From Rhynchonema sp. JSB1_4 (lineage: Eukaryota; Nematoda; Chromadorea; Monhysterida; Xyalidae), in NCBI GenBank assembly GCA_030248065.1, contig JASAMV010006469.1, positions 1-64,000 on the forward strand: a stretch of DNA of 64,000 nt, written 5' to 3'. Below the pieces are notes generated by a model, which ran no database searches, was not told where the DNA came from, and saw only the letters and a list, made by a program, of their open reading frames with translations. Below, in pieces: positions 12,901 to 26,015 of the stretch. Every line of letters starts with the position of its first letter. Positions within the stretch are counted from its first letter, which is position 1. Position numbers and translations under genes: made by a program.

Positions 12901-13116
12901 TCAAAAATGTGCCCAACCTTTTTCGGCAGACCGATGACGGCTTCCACATCAATGTCACTCGCTTGCGACTTGCTCCGTGACTTTGTTCCTTTTCGAGCCT
13001 GAAACGCCACACTTATACATATACATCATTCGGTAGCCGACGATCGAGACATGTGAAGACAAAAGTACCTTTTTGCCACTATTCGACAGCAGAGGCGTTT
13101 TCTCCGTGGAGGCCAT
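9918..13116 (-). CDS. ABCB6/HMT-1-type ABC half-transporter, transmembrane part only
   Basis: Eleven minus-strand exons join by GT-AG introns: 13069-13116 (start [12 protein letters not shown]), 12918-12998, 12589-12681, 12304-12359, 11943-12199, 11741-11858, 11536-11632, 10880-11091, 10391-10500, 10249-10314 and 9918-10126. Phases agree at every join except 11741/11632, which is one base off. Family landmarks are clear: [20 protein letters not shown], then [36 protein letters not shown] and GDYVLF. These match the transmembrane domain of ABCB6/HMT-1 proteins, which move porphyrin or metal-thiol conjugates across organelle membranes. The N-terminus is short, with one hydrophobic segment instead of the usual five-helix TMD0, and a TPLL sorting-like motif. 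After 9918 (good donor GTAAGT) no Walker A, LSGGE or Walker B exon was found on the minus strand down to base 1. Confidence 0.85.
10575..10865. repeat. Degenerate short-unit array in a transporter intron
   Basis: Imperfect tandem copies of ACATAAACATGAAC-like units fill most of the intron between exons 10391-10500 and 10880-11091. It explains the spurious Met/Val/Phe-rich frames on the minus strand here. Confidence 0.8.
11288..11513. mobile_element. Foldback element inside a transporter intron
   Basis: GGGTGGAATTTTCGAAACGG then TGTAAAGGTCAGTTGGG at 11288 pairs with the reverse complement ending CGAAAATATCACCC at 11513. The arms are about 95 bp with several mismatches. Internally CGGTGTAAA-like words repeat. 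It sits wholly within the intron between exons 10880-11091 and 11536-11632, so splicing could remove it. Confidence 0.7.
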
Positions 13117-13561
13117 GATTTACGTAGGTATGTACATATATCTGTCAATACCTCAAGATTTATTGTCGCGTGTTGTCGATTAGCTGGGAATCGTCCAAAT
13201 TGCGATTTTTTGTTTCGATTTCAACTTTTAATTAAGAACGCCTTGTTTTGCGCTATTTCTGCGCTGTCGTTTTAGCATGGTTTAGAAAAGTGAAACGGCA
13301 AAGAAAAACGAACGGAAAATCTATGATTGGTGCAGTTCTGGTTCAGAGAGACCTACGCTTGCGCATGTATGTACATAATGTGAGCACAAAGTCAATGTCT
13401 CAAACCGCATTGCAGCCCTTTTTGACGCTATATTGTATATACTGCAAGCTTGGCGTTGGTTAACGCAGTATGAGTATCGCTTACTTATGTGAGCACTGAA
13501 AAGTTTTCGTAGTTGATCTGCTGCTGTTTTTTCATTGCTGCGTCTTGTGTCCTTATCAGTC

Positions 13562-13746
13562 AGTGTGCATGGACCACGTGAGGAGAGACGACGGGCTTGG
13601 CACCTTTGTGCACAAAATTGATGATTGCTCGTATCAACCCGTGAACTGCTAGAGCGAAGAGGCAATAAAATATACAAGAGTAGCCATTTAGTTCCACATT
13701 AAAACAACAACACACGGTGATCGCGGCCAACAATTGCAACACGGTC
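13562..13746 (-). CDS. Possible exon of a membrane protein
   Basis: After an acceptor-like TTTCCTAG the minus strand is open for about 60 codons of even codon use. They encode two hydrophobic segments (VLQLLAAITVCCCFNV and YSCIFYCLFALAVHGLIRAI), then HKGAKPVV with possible donors. It lies upstream of the transporter's Met exon. It could be the missing TMD0 of that transporter, or another gene. The in-frame TAA just before the Met at 13116 argues against simple joining. Confidence 0.35.
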
Positions 13747-13957
13747 TAGGAAATAAGATTGCTGTCCTTCGTAACGCAGTTGAAAAAGTTGTACGTACGG
13801 TACGCAAGACGTATTAAGTTTAGATTTTCACTTCCCATTGATTGAAAATAGGTATAATCAACAAAAGACTGTGTAAAAGTTTCATCGACAGGGTTATTTA
13901 ATGTTTCGTTTTGTCCTGTAGTTCATAAACATGACATCAGCGATTGATCTGGCAGCT

Positions 13958-14105
13958 GACGATCGTGGCACACATACCCAACCAACTGCTTTTTTCAAAA
14001 CTGCCAGCCAGCAGAAACGCAAAAGCGCCCACGCCCAGGAAGTGATCGAACAATGTCAATGTCCTGATGTTGCGCAGTTGCGTGCTGCGGTTTTTGGACT
14101 GGTGA
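13958..14105 (-). CDS. Possible membrane-protein exon (opposite-strand reading also open)
   Basis: The minus strand reads LFDHFLGVGAFAFLLAGSFE with GC-balanced codons, a plausible transmembrane segment. The plus strand over the same bases offers a start (MTSAIDLAADD, 13931) followed by a donor-like GTGAAT at 14102. Only one can be real. I lean slightly to the minus strand because a second hydrophobic exon follows at 13562-13746. Confidence 0.25.
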
Positions 14106-16724
14106 ATAGAGGGTGTTGAAATGTGTTAAATGGGATCCGTGAAACCCGACAGACGATTTTTTGCCTGGTTGAGCCGATCTGCTATTTGTAATAAATACTA
14201 ATCAAATCAACACATATACATATAAATGATTTTTACTGCGTGAAATACAGCAGTGCAGGTGACAGTCGGTATCGTCCTGCACACATTATGAAACTCTGGG
14301 TTTGGACCCGGGGTTTGATCAGCTCTTTATTCAGCGAAACTTGTGCCAAAAATACGCGTGTATGATTATAGTTGTTGATGCTTTTGGGCTGCTAAATGCC
14401 AGTCCTTCACTGTTCGGCGCAAATTTGGTCTCTTCTCCGTGCGATACAAACGCGCAGACACAGCGATGCGCCCGCAGGCATGAACATGCGAGGGTGTTGT
14501 CGATGGGAAAGTGCAGTCGAATAGTGCGTCGCATGGGTCGATGTCCGATCAATAGACAGCAACGAACACCAGCCAGACGAGCACTGTTTAGACTTTGAAA
14601 CAGTTAGCCAGACGTGCGCAAACACCGTTGATGTTTCATTCCTGATACATTGGACAGCTTGTACATATGTTTTTAACAACTAACTTCTGAGTACGATTAA
14701 AATGTATGTACGTTATACGGCATAACCTGATCCGTCAGGAATGTAGTGTCATCTTGAAATTTTTGTCAATGTTTGGTTTTCATTTGTGACTTAAATTGGC
14801 ATGGACATATGGCTTAAGCTCATGTGTGGGATGGGAACTAACGTTCGCCAAATTTACACAAAGGGGATGTGGTGTGCGTAAATGTTAGTATTTTCGATAA
14901 CTCTCACTCAATCTGCGATATAAAGTTTTGTCTGATCTGACTGCAATTTCAAGGGTTTCAGCTTTTAGATCCTGGATAATGATACATGTTGGTGTGTTCT
15001 GGTTGTTGTGGAAGAGTGAAACTATACCCAGACTCGTTGCAACTAAATTTCCGAGCAGAAGTTGCTGTGCTCGTAAATTTCTTCGCGTCCCGCACCTGTG
15101 TCAGCGCAGTATTTACATAAAACTGCGGAGTTTGGGAGAAATCTTGTCGTCCAAATTCTCAAGCGTAAAATTTTAGAGCCATTTTTTTAAATTCTATTCC
15201 GTTTTGCGTCGCACAGTATCAGAAAGCATAGAACTCGGAAACCTGAGCGTACTCTGGTCAAATGTAATCTAAAGTGTGAGCGAAACGTGCCTAAGCCCAA
15301 TTTTCGTGAAGCGATATCATCGCCCTGTGCATATTTGAGCTCTAGTTCACAAACAGGTTTTGGAATCAGAAGCCATGCTTTTGTTCATGCAAAATATTTA
15401 TTGTTCGCGGCACCATAAAAGAACTAACCTGGCACTTACGATTTCATGCCCCTTTCATTCTGAAATTTGTTTCAGTTTTGAGATTTTAAGACAGAAACTG
15501 TTCCCGATTCATGTCTGCACAACTCATGGTACACCTCGTGGAATAGGAGTTCATTTGTAACATGTTTTCGAATAATCCTCTGTCAGGGGGAGCAAGGCTA
15601 ATATCGGAAATATGCGGCAACCAATGCTACGCCGGATCTCAAGGGCAGAACTTGGCGGTGTGTTGAAACTCGGCGTTCGCCCGAAAAGAGTAAAAAGAAT
15701 GAAGGAAAATGATATTCATTGCCGCCGATGTCCCTGTTTATTTATTCCTCCGGCCTGTCCCTATAAAAGTCACTCTTTTTTAGCATCTTTGATACTATGG
15801 GCTCATGGTGCATTGTAATACGTATGTACATACCTTGTGTAAGAAATTGGTGTGGCGAATACACAGTGATGCTCACGTCTATGGCATGTACATTCTCCAG
15901 TGATTCTCGCGCAAAAATCGAAAACACTTCATGAAGGATCTCGCTTCAGATGCGCGTAAGTGTTACACTGTATTTTATAGTTCTAATACGCACGGCACGA
16001 ATTTCCTAAGTTTGGAATACTGTATACATAGTCTTTGAAGTGCCTTTGTGCCATTACGCATAGTTTCAATTGCAAAGGCAAAGAAGGAGCATCCAAAATG
16101 CCAATGTGCATGGGCAGTGGGCACACAGTGTGGCGCGGACGGGATGGAGTGGTTTCAATCCCCAGACATTTTGCCATGCGCTCTTATTTTCCTCCCATGA
16201 TAATCCTGTGCCGACCAAAGTAATGTATATACTGTATGTCTGAGCGCCACACAAGTACAATGTACATCACATACGTTCCAAAGCCGCAGCATCAAAGCAA
16301 GTCAATTTCAGATAATACACTTCCTCTCCATGCAGTGCACACTTGGGCTCGAAAAAATTACGCAATTATTGTGAAGAAAACAAAGACGTATGTAAATTTC
16401 GTTAACACGCATATGTATGTAATACTCACATATGTATGTATAGGCCCACCTTATTTGTTTCTCAGCCCTGTATGTATGCTGGAGTTGTGAGTCATAAGTC
16501 GTGAAGTTTGTGAAGCGGTTTAGTCATCTGAAGTTCATTTGCACAACGTGTAACGACGGATTTTAAAATTTTCACTTCAAAGGCTCGAGTAATTTTCAAA
16601 TATCAAAGTAAAACATGAGAGCCAATCTACAGCAGCTGTAGGTTTGAAACCACACTGTTATGTATACATTCGGTCTATTTGGTTACCTACATACCTATGT
16701 AGCACAATAATTACAGAGTTTTTA
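14106..16724. other. No supported gene
   Basis: Frames around 14300-14680 are open on both strands but show no recognisable protein. The rest is AT-rich, with many GTATGTACATAC-like words. Confidence 0.4.
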
Positions 16725-16914
16725 GGCCGCACTCAGACAAACGCGAAATGCGAAAAGCGAAAAGTTCAGCACAACAGCAACTCCTAAACCACGGGCCTAA
16801 ACCACAGTGATGCTCGAACAAAATGTTTCAGAGGCTGTTTGGCGTGCGCTGTGGATGATGACTACGCTGAAAAACTTTTCGCTTTTCGCTTTTCGCGTTT
16901 GTCTGAGTGCGGCC
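16725..16914. mobile_element. MITE-like element, about 45-bp inverted ends
   Basis: GGCCGCACTCAGACAAACGC then GAAATGCGAAAAGCGAAAAG at the left returns inverted at the right (CTTTTCGCTTTTCGCGTTTG then TCTGAGTGCGGCC). It is flanked by TTA on the left and CTA on the right, a possible 3-bp TWA-type duplication that has diverged. It lies immediately upstream of the exon at 16962. Confidence 0.7.
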
Positions 16915-16961
16915 CTAGCCTCCAGTTTATTTTTGCAAACTGTTTGAGGCACGCAATTTAG

Positions 16962-17089
16962 GTACACATGGTATCCAGCTGCTTGGCATTTGCGCCCTGA
17001 TGCTTTTCTGTAATTACGGGCCGCTGCGGCAGCATGTGTGGGATGAGTTGATCAAATGGCAAACGGCACTGCCGGCAATGCTGGGCTGA
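16962..17089 (+). CDS. Possible terminal exon of a membrane protein
   Basis: After an acceptor (CAATTTAG) the plus strand reads 41 residues to a TGA at 17087-17089. A hydrophobic stretch (GIQLLGICALMLFCNYGPL) is followed by an amphipathic tail (RQHVWDELIKWQTALPAMLG). Codon use is good. The upstream exon, which must end in phase 1, was not found. The family is unknown. Confidence 0.4.
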
Positions 17090-17107
17090 TATTATAGTGG
17101 TTAACTG

Positions 17108-17241
17108 AAGTGGTCAAATCACATCATCAACCCACAGCAGTCCCGCCCGACCCCGAGTGAGCGCAAGAAATAATGCTCGGCATACGGGGTGAGTTGACGA
17201 CTCTTAGGGTAAGTGTTGACGAATTGATTTGACCACTGTAA
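17108..17241. mobile_element. Short TIR element
   Basis: AGTGGTCAAATCACATCATC on the left matches, inverted, GAATTGATTTGACCACT on the right. The end motif resembles that of the element at 2630-2738, suggesting one family. Confidence 0.55.
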
Positions 17242-17551
17242 TATAAGCCCATTTCTGGCCTGCATGCATGTATCTTTTTTGATAATGTATGGAGGGTAGA
17301 ATATTCTGTTTTTGCTCTTTTGGCATTTTGTTTACTCGTCAGTTTGTTTGTTGTGTTATATTGTTCATATCATGGGAAGACTGAGCTTCCATCCGTGAGT
17401 TTTGCAGGGCTGCATGTTGGCAGCTGTTTTTTGTTTTGCTTCAGATTTCATGTAATCAAACGAACAAATGTCTGGTTGAGCGAAGCCAGTGCTGTGAAAC
17501 CTGCTCAGTCTCACACGAGTAACTGGAAACATGCATATGTGCCAGAACTTA

Positions 17552-20500
17552 TTTTAAGAGCCTGGCCACGGTAGGATCGCCAGCTTATGGTATAACACTG
17601 TCCACAAAAATTCTGACCCCCTGTTTTTATGTGACCGATGGATGGGACTAACATTCATTAAGAAAAAACTCTCACACGACCCCCGCCGCAATCCTCTATA
17701 TTTCGAGATATTGAACTGAATAGGTAGTCAGGTCGACGTTTTCACACTTTGACAGTTTTTTGAAGTTTTGACTCATAATTTTGCGGTGCTTAAAAGTTGA
17801 CTAAAATGACTTTGCACGTTTACTTGGGCAGTATTTCACTCTCAAATGCCCCATAATACGTTTCACCAAAATGCATGTTGTGTTCGGTATTGCTGTTCAC
17901 AGACGTGCAAACTGGTGCAAAAAAGAAGCATGGATAGGCTCATGTGTGATTTTTTTCTCAAAAAATTGGCTAACATGACCCAAATTATAAAATTCTGCGT
18001 AAAAAGTGCTTTTTAAATCACCCTACGGGAGAAAATTCCAATCAGTTAAAAAAAAAGTTACGATCGAAAAACTAAAATTTTTTGCTCAAAAATTGCATTT
18101 TTTTGCTAAATTTTATGTTGTTTGCTTTACTTCGTTTAGCTGAAAGGACATTTAAGGCTGTAAAGTTTGAAAGTTCATCTGCAGACGATTGCCCGTTTTT
18201 TGGGCTATTGCACAAACCCGCAGCTGCTTACATGCAGCCAGTATTAGCCGATCAGCTGCACACTGTTTTTATGCAGGCTGTTTAAAAATCTAATACCCCC
18301 AGCCGAAAATCGGCCGCGTGTAACATTGTTTTAACGATGGCTGTTTGCCATTAATTTTTGTGTGTTGTTGCTTTGCACATTGTGCTTGGTCACTATTGTA
18401 ATAACTCTTATAAATTACGAAACATAAAGCTGAACCAGGGCAAAGACCAGCCGCAGCGTGATGCACGCACGCGCACGCGCCACAGTGTGTAATGCACGGG
18501 CGCTTGCGTCAAGTGTGACGTGGTTAATTGACAACTTTTATATACCCTATGGGGTTTTCTGACGCGCTGAATTCATATCTGATGTTAAAAATAAACAAAT
18601 AAACGCTAAAATTGACAAAAGACGAATTTGCACGCATTATTGTGCACAAAAATTTCCTTTTTTTGCAAAATGTCGAATTGTTGCAACCGCAGCCTAAGCT
18701 TGGTCGCATGTTAAAGGGTCTCCGCCAATCTCATTGAAACTTGGCACGGTAACTGGGCTTGGTCCAAAACACTCACGGCCAAGAAAATTTTTCCCATATC
18801 AGCACCCTGTCTGAGCCTGGAGGGCTGAAAGGTAAAAAATTGTGACCCTATCTCCGCACCTTGAAATTAAAATGCCGATCTGTTTCGCATGTTCTTTGTG
18901 TGCCGTTTGGTCACAAATGTTTTATAAACGCCTTGGCTCCAATTTAGGACCATATTCATTGTTTTGGTACTACCAGAGCTCGCGCTATTTTTCCAAAACC
19001 ACGTACATTTCAGAAAAAAATTTTCCGTCGTATTTTTCGGCCATATAGAGAGCGCACAGAGCTTTACTATAAAGCAGGTAAAAAGCCCATTTATCACGCT
19101 GTACAAGCGATCTAAGACCGATTTTCCATCGCTGCTAAGCTTCGACAAAAGCTCGCTCAACTGTGGTGAGCCTCAGCTTTTTTGCATTTTTCTGGGGACC
19201 CAGGGCACGCTTCTGTGTCATATTTTCCTATTTTAATAACAATGTACCGAGGTGACATATGTCACGCCAGATAGTAAAAATACAATTGTTGTTAATTATG
19301 GGCAAATCTATGTATGTTGGTTCAGCTGCATCCTTGGAAGTACGAGCAACAAATGAATTTTACACAAAATTATAATTTTAGCAAATTTTCGCTTCCGTCA
19401 TAGTCATAGCCTACCCACTGTTGTGATGGAAGTGTGATATTTATTGTCCTATGAAGCCCCAATGTTATTGTTGTTTATCGATCAAAATCCAAAATTCTAG
19501 CTCTAACGTATCTTGGGCAGAAGTCGTTCAAATGAAGGCACCGTAGACGCTGGTCCGGTTACAAGCCCGGTTGTAGTTCCAAGTCCAACGCATGGACCTC
19601 AATGATCACGATTTTTCTAAAGATACATTAGAGCTAGAATTTTGGATTTTGATCGATAAACAACAATAACGTTGGGGCTTCATAGGACAATAAATATCAC
19701 ACTTCCATCACAACTGTGGGTAGGCTATGAATATGACGGAAGCGAAAATTTGCTAAAATTATAAATTTTGTGTAAAATTCATTTGTTGCTCGTACTTCCA
19801 AGGATGCAGATGAACCAACATAGATTTGCACATAATTAACAACAATTGTATTTTTACTATCTGGCGTGACATATGTCACCTCGGTACATTGTTATTAAAA
19901 TAGGAAAATATGACACAGAAGCGTGCCCTGGGTCCCCAGAAAAATGCAAAAAAGCTGAGGCTCACCACAGTTGAGCGAGCTTTTGTCGAAGCTTAGCAGC
20001 GATGGAAAATCGGTCTTAGATCGCTTGTACAGCGTGATAAATGGGCTTTTTACCTGCTTTATAGTAAAGCTCTGTGCGCTCTCTATATGGCCGAAAAATA
20101 CGACGGAAAAATTTTTTTCTGAAATGTACGTGGTTTTGGAAAAATAGCGCGAGCTCTGGTAGTACCAAAACAATGAATATGGTCCTAAATTGGAGCCAAG
20201 GCGTTTATAAAACATTTGTGACCAAACGGCACACAAAGAACATGCGAAACAGATCGGCATTTTAATTTCAAGGTGCGGAGATAGGGTCACAATTTTTTAC
20301 CTTTCAGCCCTCCAGGCTCAGACAGGGTGCTGATATGGGAAAAAAATTTCTTGGCCGTGAGTGTTTTGGACCAAGCCCAGTTGCCGTGCCAAGTTTCAAT
20401 GAGATTGGCGGAGACCCTTTAACATGCGACCAAGCTTAGGCTGCGGTTGCAACAATTCGACATTTTGCAAAAAAAGGAAATTTTTGTGCACAATAATGCG

Positions 20501-21570
20501 TGCAAATTCGTCTTTTGTCAATTTTAGCGTTTATTTGTTTATTTTTAACATCAGATATGAATTCAGCGCGTCAGAAAACCCCATAGGGTATATAAAAGTT
20601 GTCAATTAACCACGTCACACTTGACGCAAGCGCCCGTGCATTACACACTGTGGCGCGTGCGCGTGCGTGCATCACGCTGCGGCTGGTCTTTGCCCTGGTT
20701 CAGCTTTATGTTTCGTAATTTATAAGAGTTATTACAATAGTGACCAAGCACAATGTGCAAAGCAACAACACACAAAAATTAATGGCAAACAGCCATCGTT
20801 AAAACAATGTTACACGCGGCCGATTTTCGGCTGGGGGTATTAGATTTTTAAACAGCCTGCATAAAAACAGTGTGCAGCTGATCGGCTAATACTGGCTGCA
20901 TGTAAGCAGCTGCGGGTTTGTGCAATAGCCCAAAAAACGGGCAATCGTCTGCAGATGAACTTTCAAACTTTACAGCCTTAAATGTCCTTTCAGCTAAACG
21001 AAGTAAAGCAAACAACATAAAATTTAGCAAAAAAATGCAATTTTTGAGCAAAAAATTTTAGTTTTTCGATCGTAACTTTTTTTTTAACTGACTGGAATTT
21101 TCTCCCGTAGGGTGATTTAAAAAGCACTTTTTACGCAGAATTTTATAATTTGGGTCATGTTAGCCAATTTTTTGAGAAAAAAATCACACATGAGCCTATC
21201 CATGCTTCTTTTTTGCACCAGTTTGCACGTCTGTGAACAGCAATACCGAACACAACATGCATTTTGGTGAAACGTATTATGGGGCATTTGAGAGTGAAAT
21301 ACTGCCCAAGTAAACGTGCAAAGTCATTTTAGTCAACTTTTAAGCACCGCAAAATTATGAGTCAAAACTTCAAAAAACTGTCAAAGTGTGAAAACTTCGA
21401 CCTGACTACCTATTCAGTTCAATATCTCGAAATATAGAGGATTGCGGCGGGGGTCGTGTGAGAGTTTTTTCTTAATGAATGTTAGTCCCATCCATCGGTC
21501 ACATAAAAACAGGGGGTCAGAATTTTTGTGGACAAAAGCTGGCGATCCTACCGTGGCCAGGCTCTTAAAA
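17552..21570. repeat. 4.0-kb foldback with about 1.96-kb arms
   Basis: Bases 17552-19515 are the reverse complement of 19619-21570 (paired coordinates sum to about 39130), separated by a loop of about 100 bp. Differences are few: single substitutions and small indels such as 12 bases near 17590. The outer boundary is sharp: TTTTAAGAGCCTGGCCACGG is shared, beyond which the flanks differ. Open frames inside are mirror copies with no similarity I recognise, so I call none. A very long-arm foldback transposon or a recent inverted duplication are the options. Confidence 0.85.
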
Positions 21571-22604
21571 GTTGGTACCGTGTGCGACCTTGTGCCTTGT
21601 GTATGCAAACGGTTTGAACCGATATTGCAGACAGCGCCCCTTCTGCGATTCGCATTACTTACAGTAAGTACGGTATGTAGACCTTCAGTTAAGCAAGCTG
21701 TGCGTACATTGTATTGGCATGTTCACGCGAGAGAGTTGGACAAAACTCCATTTTGAAACACAAGAGCATGGTAATAGGTACTATGTATGTACACAGTGCC
21801 CATTACGTTGTGGAGCACAGAAGCGCATGAGGCGCGAATTTTTACGAGCTTATACCCTAATGCCGTTGCCAGTAACCAACTGGTGGGTGCGATGTTAGTG
21901 CAGCAAAGTACCCGCAGCATACGTATGTATACAATGAATCAATGACAAAGCAACGCGCAGGCAAAGGTATACCTAAAACCGAGCATGCAGCATTCAGCGC
22001 CATACATAAATACAGTTTTTTTCACTTGTGGTAGCGAGCGGGTGCCGCTAACCAAGCACGTGCACGTATATATGGGCACATGCAGAACTCGATGTTTTAG
22101 CTCAAACATAAACACCAACCCAATGCCCCAGGCCGCATGGCACCATAAATGTTTTCACATGCATACCGAATTACAAAACCTACAGTATAACTGTGGCACA
22201 AATGTCTCTGTTCCTGCTTTTTCCCTGCTTCACTTCGTCCGGCAGCAGTATCGTGCACCTGTTCGTTCTTTGCGCAAAAACCCTGCATGTTTTTGATTGA
22301 CATTTCAGCCATCGCAGTTCCAAAAATTTGCTTCGCAAATTTGAAATTTCTACCGATTAAATTTTGAGAAATGAAATCTGACAAGTCAAGGTTCCATCCG
22401 GCTCAAGCTACTGTATGGGAATATTTTGCTATTTGGCTGAGTATGCTTCAAAAATTGTCAGTGTAATGAGCAATATGTACATACCTGTAGCGACGTGAAA
22501 TTTCCTGTTCAGTAAACTATCATTTTTTATTTGGGTAACGCAAAAGTTTATGTGTTTACATACAGTACATTCCGAACTATAACAAAAATATGTATGTAGT
22601 TCAG

Positions 22605-22960
22605 TGTAGGAGAGGGGTATACCTGGGGTATAGGTATCCCTCAGCCACTCAGGGGGTGCAGTACCGACTCCGGGAAGTCACAAGGAGGGAAAAGAACCCA
22701 TAAATCGCAAGATTTTCACTTTCGAACACCTCAAAGTAAAAAAAATCGCGCGTTTCGCGCGTCAAATACACGCATTTTTACTGGCTTTTTGGTTTCTGGA
22801 ACAAAAAAAGTCAAATTTTTTGCGCGCTTCTGCTGATTTGACTGATACGGCTTAATAGGCGTCGAATTTTAAACGAGCACTGGATAAAAACGACATTTCA
22901 TAAATGGAACAAGCAAGGGACAAAAATGACTTTTCGTCTCATAAACTCACGCCTATTACA
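22605..22960. repeat. Dispersed repeat with GCGCG-TTTCGCGCG hairpin core (copy 2)
   Basis: Same order of landmarks as 1611-1960, including AAATCGCAAGATTTTCACT, AATCGCGCGTTTCGCGCGTC and GCACTGGATAAAA. Confidence 0.5.
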
Positions 22961-25900
22961 TTAGCTGCGCCCCTAATGTATGTAGTTGTTTCTCTTCTGT
23001 TCACCACCCTAGACATGTAATGTAGGTCAATGGATATTCAGGTGCTAAGACATAGACGTGACTTGGGCCTGAATCTTCTCGCAGCAACGTTAGCTGATAA
23101 AATGCAGCTTATTTGTTGGCAGTATGTACCTCTACGCACGTCACTGACTTTCACAATGAAACCTGCAAGTGTAGCAACAGTGTTATACCTCTAGGTATAC
23201 GGTACACAATACAGGCGCTTGGTTGCTTTCGCATATTGCATATTGCTGTTAATAATAAGGTATAGATACATGCTCATTCACGCTTGATGCTGTAATTGTA
23301 CCCATCTTTCGGACTCACTGGGCACTATACCGAATGCACTGTACAGCACTTACGGTAAGGTACTACACGCCATGTGCCTGCTACTGGCTTGATTGTAAGC
23401 CAGGTTCACTTGCCCGGCCCACATGAGTCGCTGTGCATAAAGAGTGCATTCGTAGGCTTTACCGCCAGCATGGAGAACAGCTCACAAGCAACTAGCGTAG
23501 ATATGGGACAGTAGCTGAGCACCCCAGTTATGGTTTGTATGGCCCTATAAGCCGAGCTTGCTTGCTTGCGCGCATGCTTATGCGAAGGCAAAAGAGTGAT
23601 CTGACGATATAGCCGGGCACTTTTACGCAGTCACGGAAGAACTTAAGCAAATGCACGCCGCGGTGTCACAGGACTCAAGAATCTGTAATCAACCCACACC
23701 TTTTTATCTGTGCATCTAAGGGCGTTAACTAACGGTATGTCAGACGCGGCCGGCCTCACAACATGCAAAGACAAGAGTTGAGGTCGCTGGAAAGAATTTT
23801 TGCTCTTGTACAGGCGCCATGAGCCATGTAAAGCCGAACATTAACCCTCGTTTCTGTACGTTTTTTCGTACTTTTGTTAGCTATCAAGTTAATAAAATAA
23901 CTCCGGACACCGGACGTGTTGTTGTCTATACTTCGCAGAGCTTCACTTTTATTTTTATTTTCAGGATTTTATCAAATTGTACGTTGCTGTACTTCATACA
24001 AAAGCGTAATTTCCTCGGTGGTGTCCAGCCAGTTACAATCGGTGAAATTTAATCATTTCTGATGAATCGCTCAGGGCGGCTGTTCTCCGGAAAGTTCGAA
24101 GTCGCCCAACTTGATGCCTTCTTCTGACGTCATCATCTAACGTGAATTCGATATAATTGATTTTAAAGTAAAACATACTTGCTTGTTCGAATATACGTGC
24201 ATAAACTCTTTAAAACCAACAAGCACAGTTCGACAAGGAAATTTTCTTCAAGCGTCAGCATGGCAGGACGCGAGGATTCGGTGAGTATGAAGAAGAACGA
24301 AAGGTGGTAGGGTGTGGCATGCATGTGAACTTGAGGCTTACACAAGATGACCAGCACAACATCACGGTCGGAACAACAGGAACAACCTTCTCGCAGTTAT
24401 GATAACGACGTCGACTGAACTGAGCTTTTGTTCAGCGCCGAAAGTTCTCGAAACACGTTGATTGGATAACAACGGACGCAAACCGACACTAACCCAATTT
24501 CGTGTGATTTCCTTTTCTCAAGCGCTCTCCAATTCCAGTTGTTCCGATTGAAACGACAGTTTCCCCGAAAGAGCCGAACCCTCGACGTTCATTTCAGTAC
24601 CTATTTCAACAATTTCAAAAGCAAAAGAAATCAGCCCTCGCTGGCTTGTTTAGGGAACCGCTAGAGCGCACTGCCAAAATCGCTGGCTGGTTTCTGGCCG
24701 GGCGCGTTGCTGCCGAAAAGTGGTCAAGTCGAAACAAGAAAATGGGTCTCAGATGAGCGCTGTAGTCGATGACACTAATATGTTAAGAGAATAGTTGGTT
24801 CCGGTTCCGTTTTTGGCACACGAAGGCAGAGTTCAACATACCATTTTGCCCGAAGCTCTGCTGAAGACAGTTCTTGCCCACACACAAAAACATGAGTCAA
24901 TATACAGTAGATAGACCGTCCGGTGTCCGAAAAACGCACACCCGAAAACCGGCCTGAACCTGCATGCAGCAGTTGACTGACGTAGTTTGAGTTGCGAAGG
25001 CACACAGCCAGTCTTACACGCGTGACCAGCGTCATTTGAGGAGAGAGCCAAACGTGTATGGCCCTGTGCCGTCGTCGCTTAGACCAACATGCGCGCTTTT
25101 CTCTTACTTTCTGGGTGTTCAAGGGGCACATAGGTACACCTCCTTGCATCATGGACAGTTTTGCAACTTGGACCCCAAGAAAATTCGTAATTTGTCCAAA
25201 TACCCGACGCTCCAACCAGCACCATAAGCTTTCTTTAGGGCGCAAGTATTGAGCGAATTGTGTGCGCAAGCTGCTTGCCGTCACGTATGTATGTGTGCAG
25301 CTTGGTGCAAATATTATTTACTGCTTTGGCAGCAAAGGCACTACCAAAACTGCACTGAGGACGGACCAAAATGCACGCACATGCCCCTTTTTCGACAGCC
25401 GTGTCGTTTTGCTCTTTTGTGCAATATTACCTATACATGATGACTTGCGCATGCGTGTCACGCGTCATGTGGACAGGCAGCTAATAACCAGCCGTTTTTG
25501 GTCAATTTAGTTCGTTTTGAAGCAACCTTTATGGTCAAGCTTAAGTTTAGTTTTATGCGTTTGAGGCAGTGTGGGTGTCTTGTGAGTCCAAGTTAAACCG
25601 TGTATGAACATGAACACCGTTTTGTTGCAGTTCGCTTTTTCTGCCTCGTCACCTTAACGAGGTCCCCCAGCTCAGAATCAGAGACAGACTATCCTATTAG
25701 TGTCACGTGGTCGAAGTTTGGGAACGGTATGCACTCAAAAGCGAAGAGTGGTCCTTCAGGCGCTGTACCTCCCAGCTGTAATAAGTGTCAAACAAAGTTA
25801 CATACCATGTTTTACGTCAACAACCCATCATGTGTGGCAAGCCCAAGCACTTGGACACATTTCGTTCTTATCAGTTTCTCTCATGCCAAAGGGGAATCTT

Positions 25901-26015
25901 TTTCAACACTGATATTGTCGGTTGAAGCTTAGTGCGAATCTAGGAAAATGCAATTTGTTTTATTTTCATTTCACAATTCTTCAGTAGTTGGCGTACATTG
26001 AGCACCCTGTAGGTA

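Noticed and set aside
19895..20290. 131-codon frame in the 4-kb foldback
   Set aside because: The mirror copy in the other arm is broken, and no transposase or other family is recognisable.
24775..25284. 169-codon minus-strand open frame
   Set aside because: No recognisable domain, irregular composition, overlapping open frames on the other strand, no splice or homology support.
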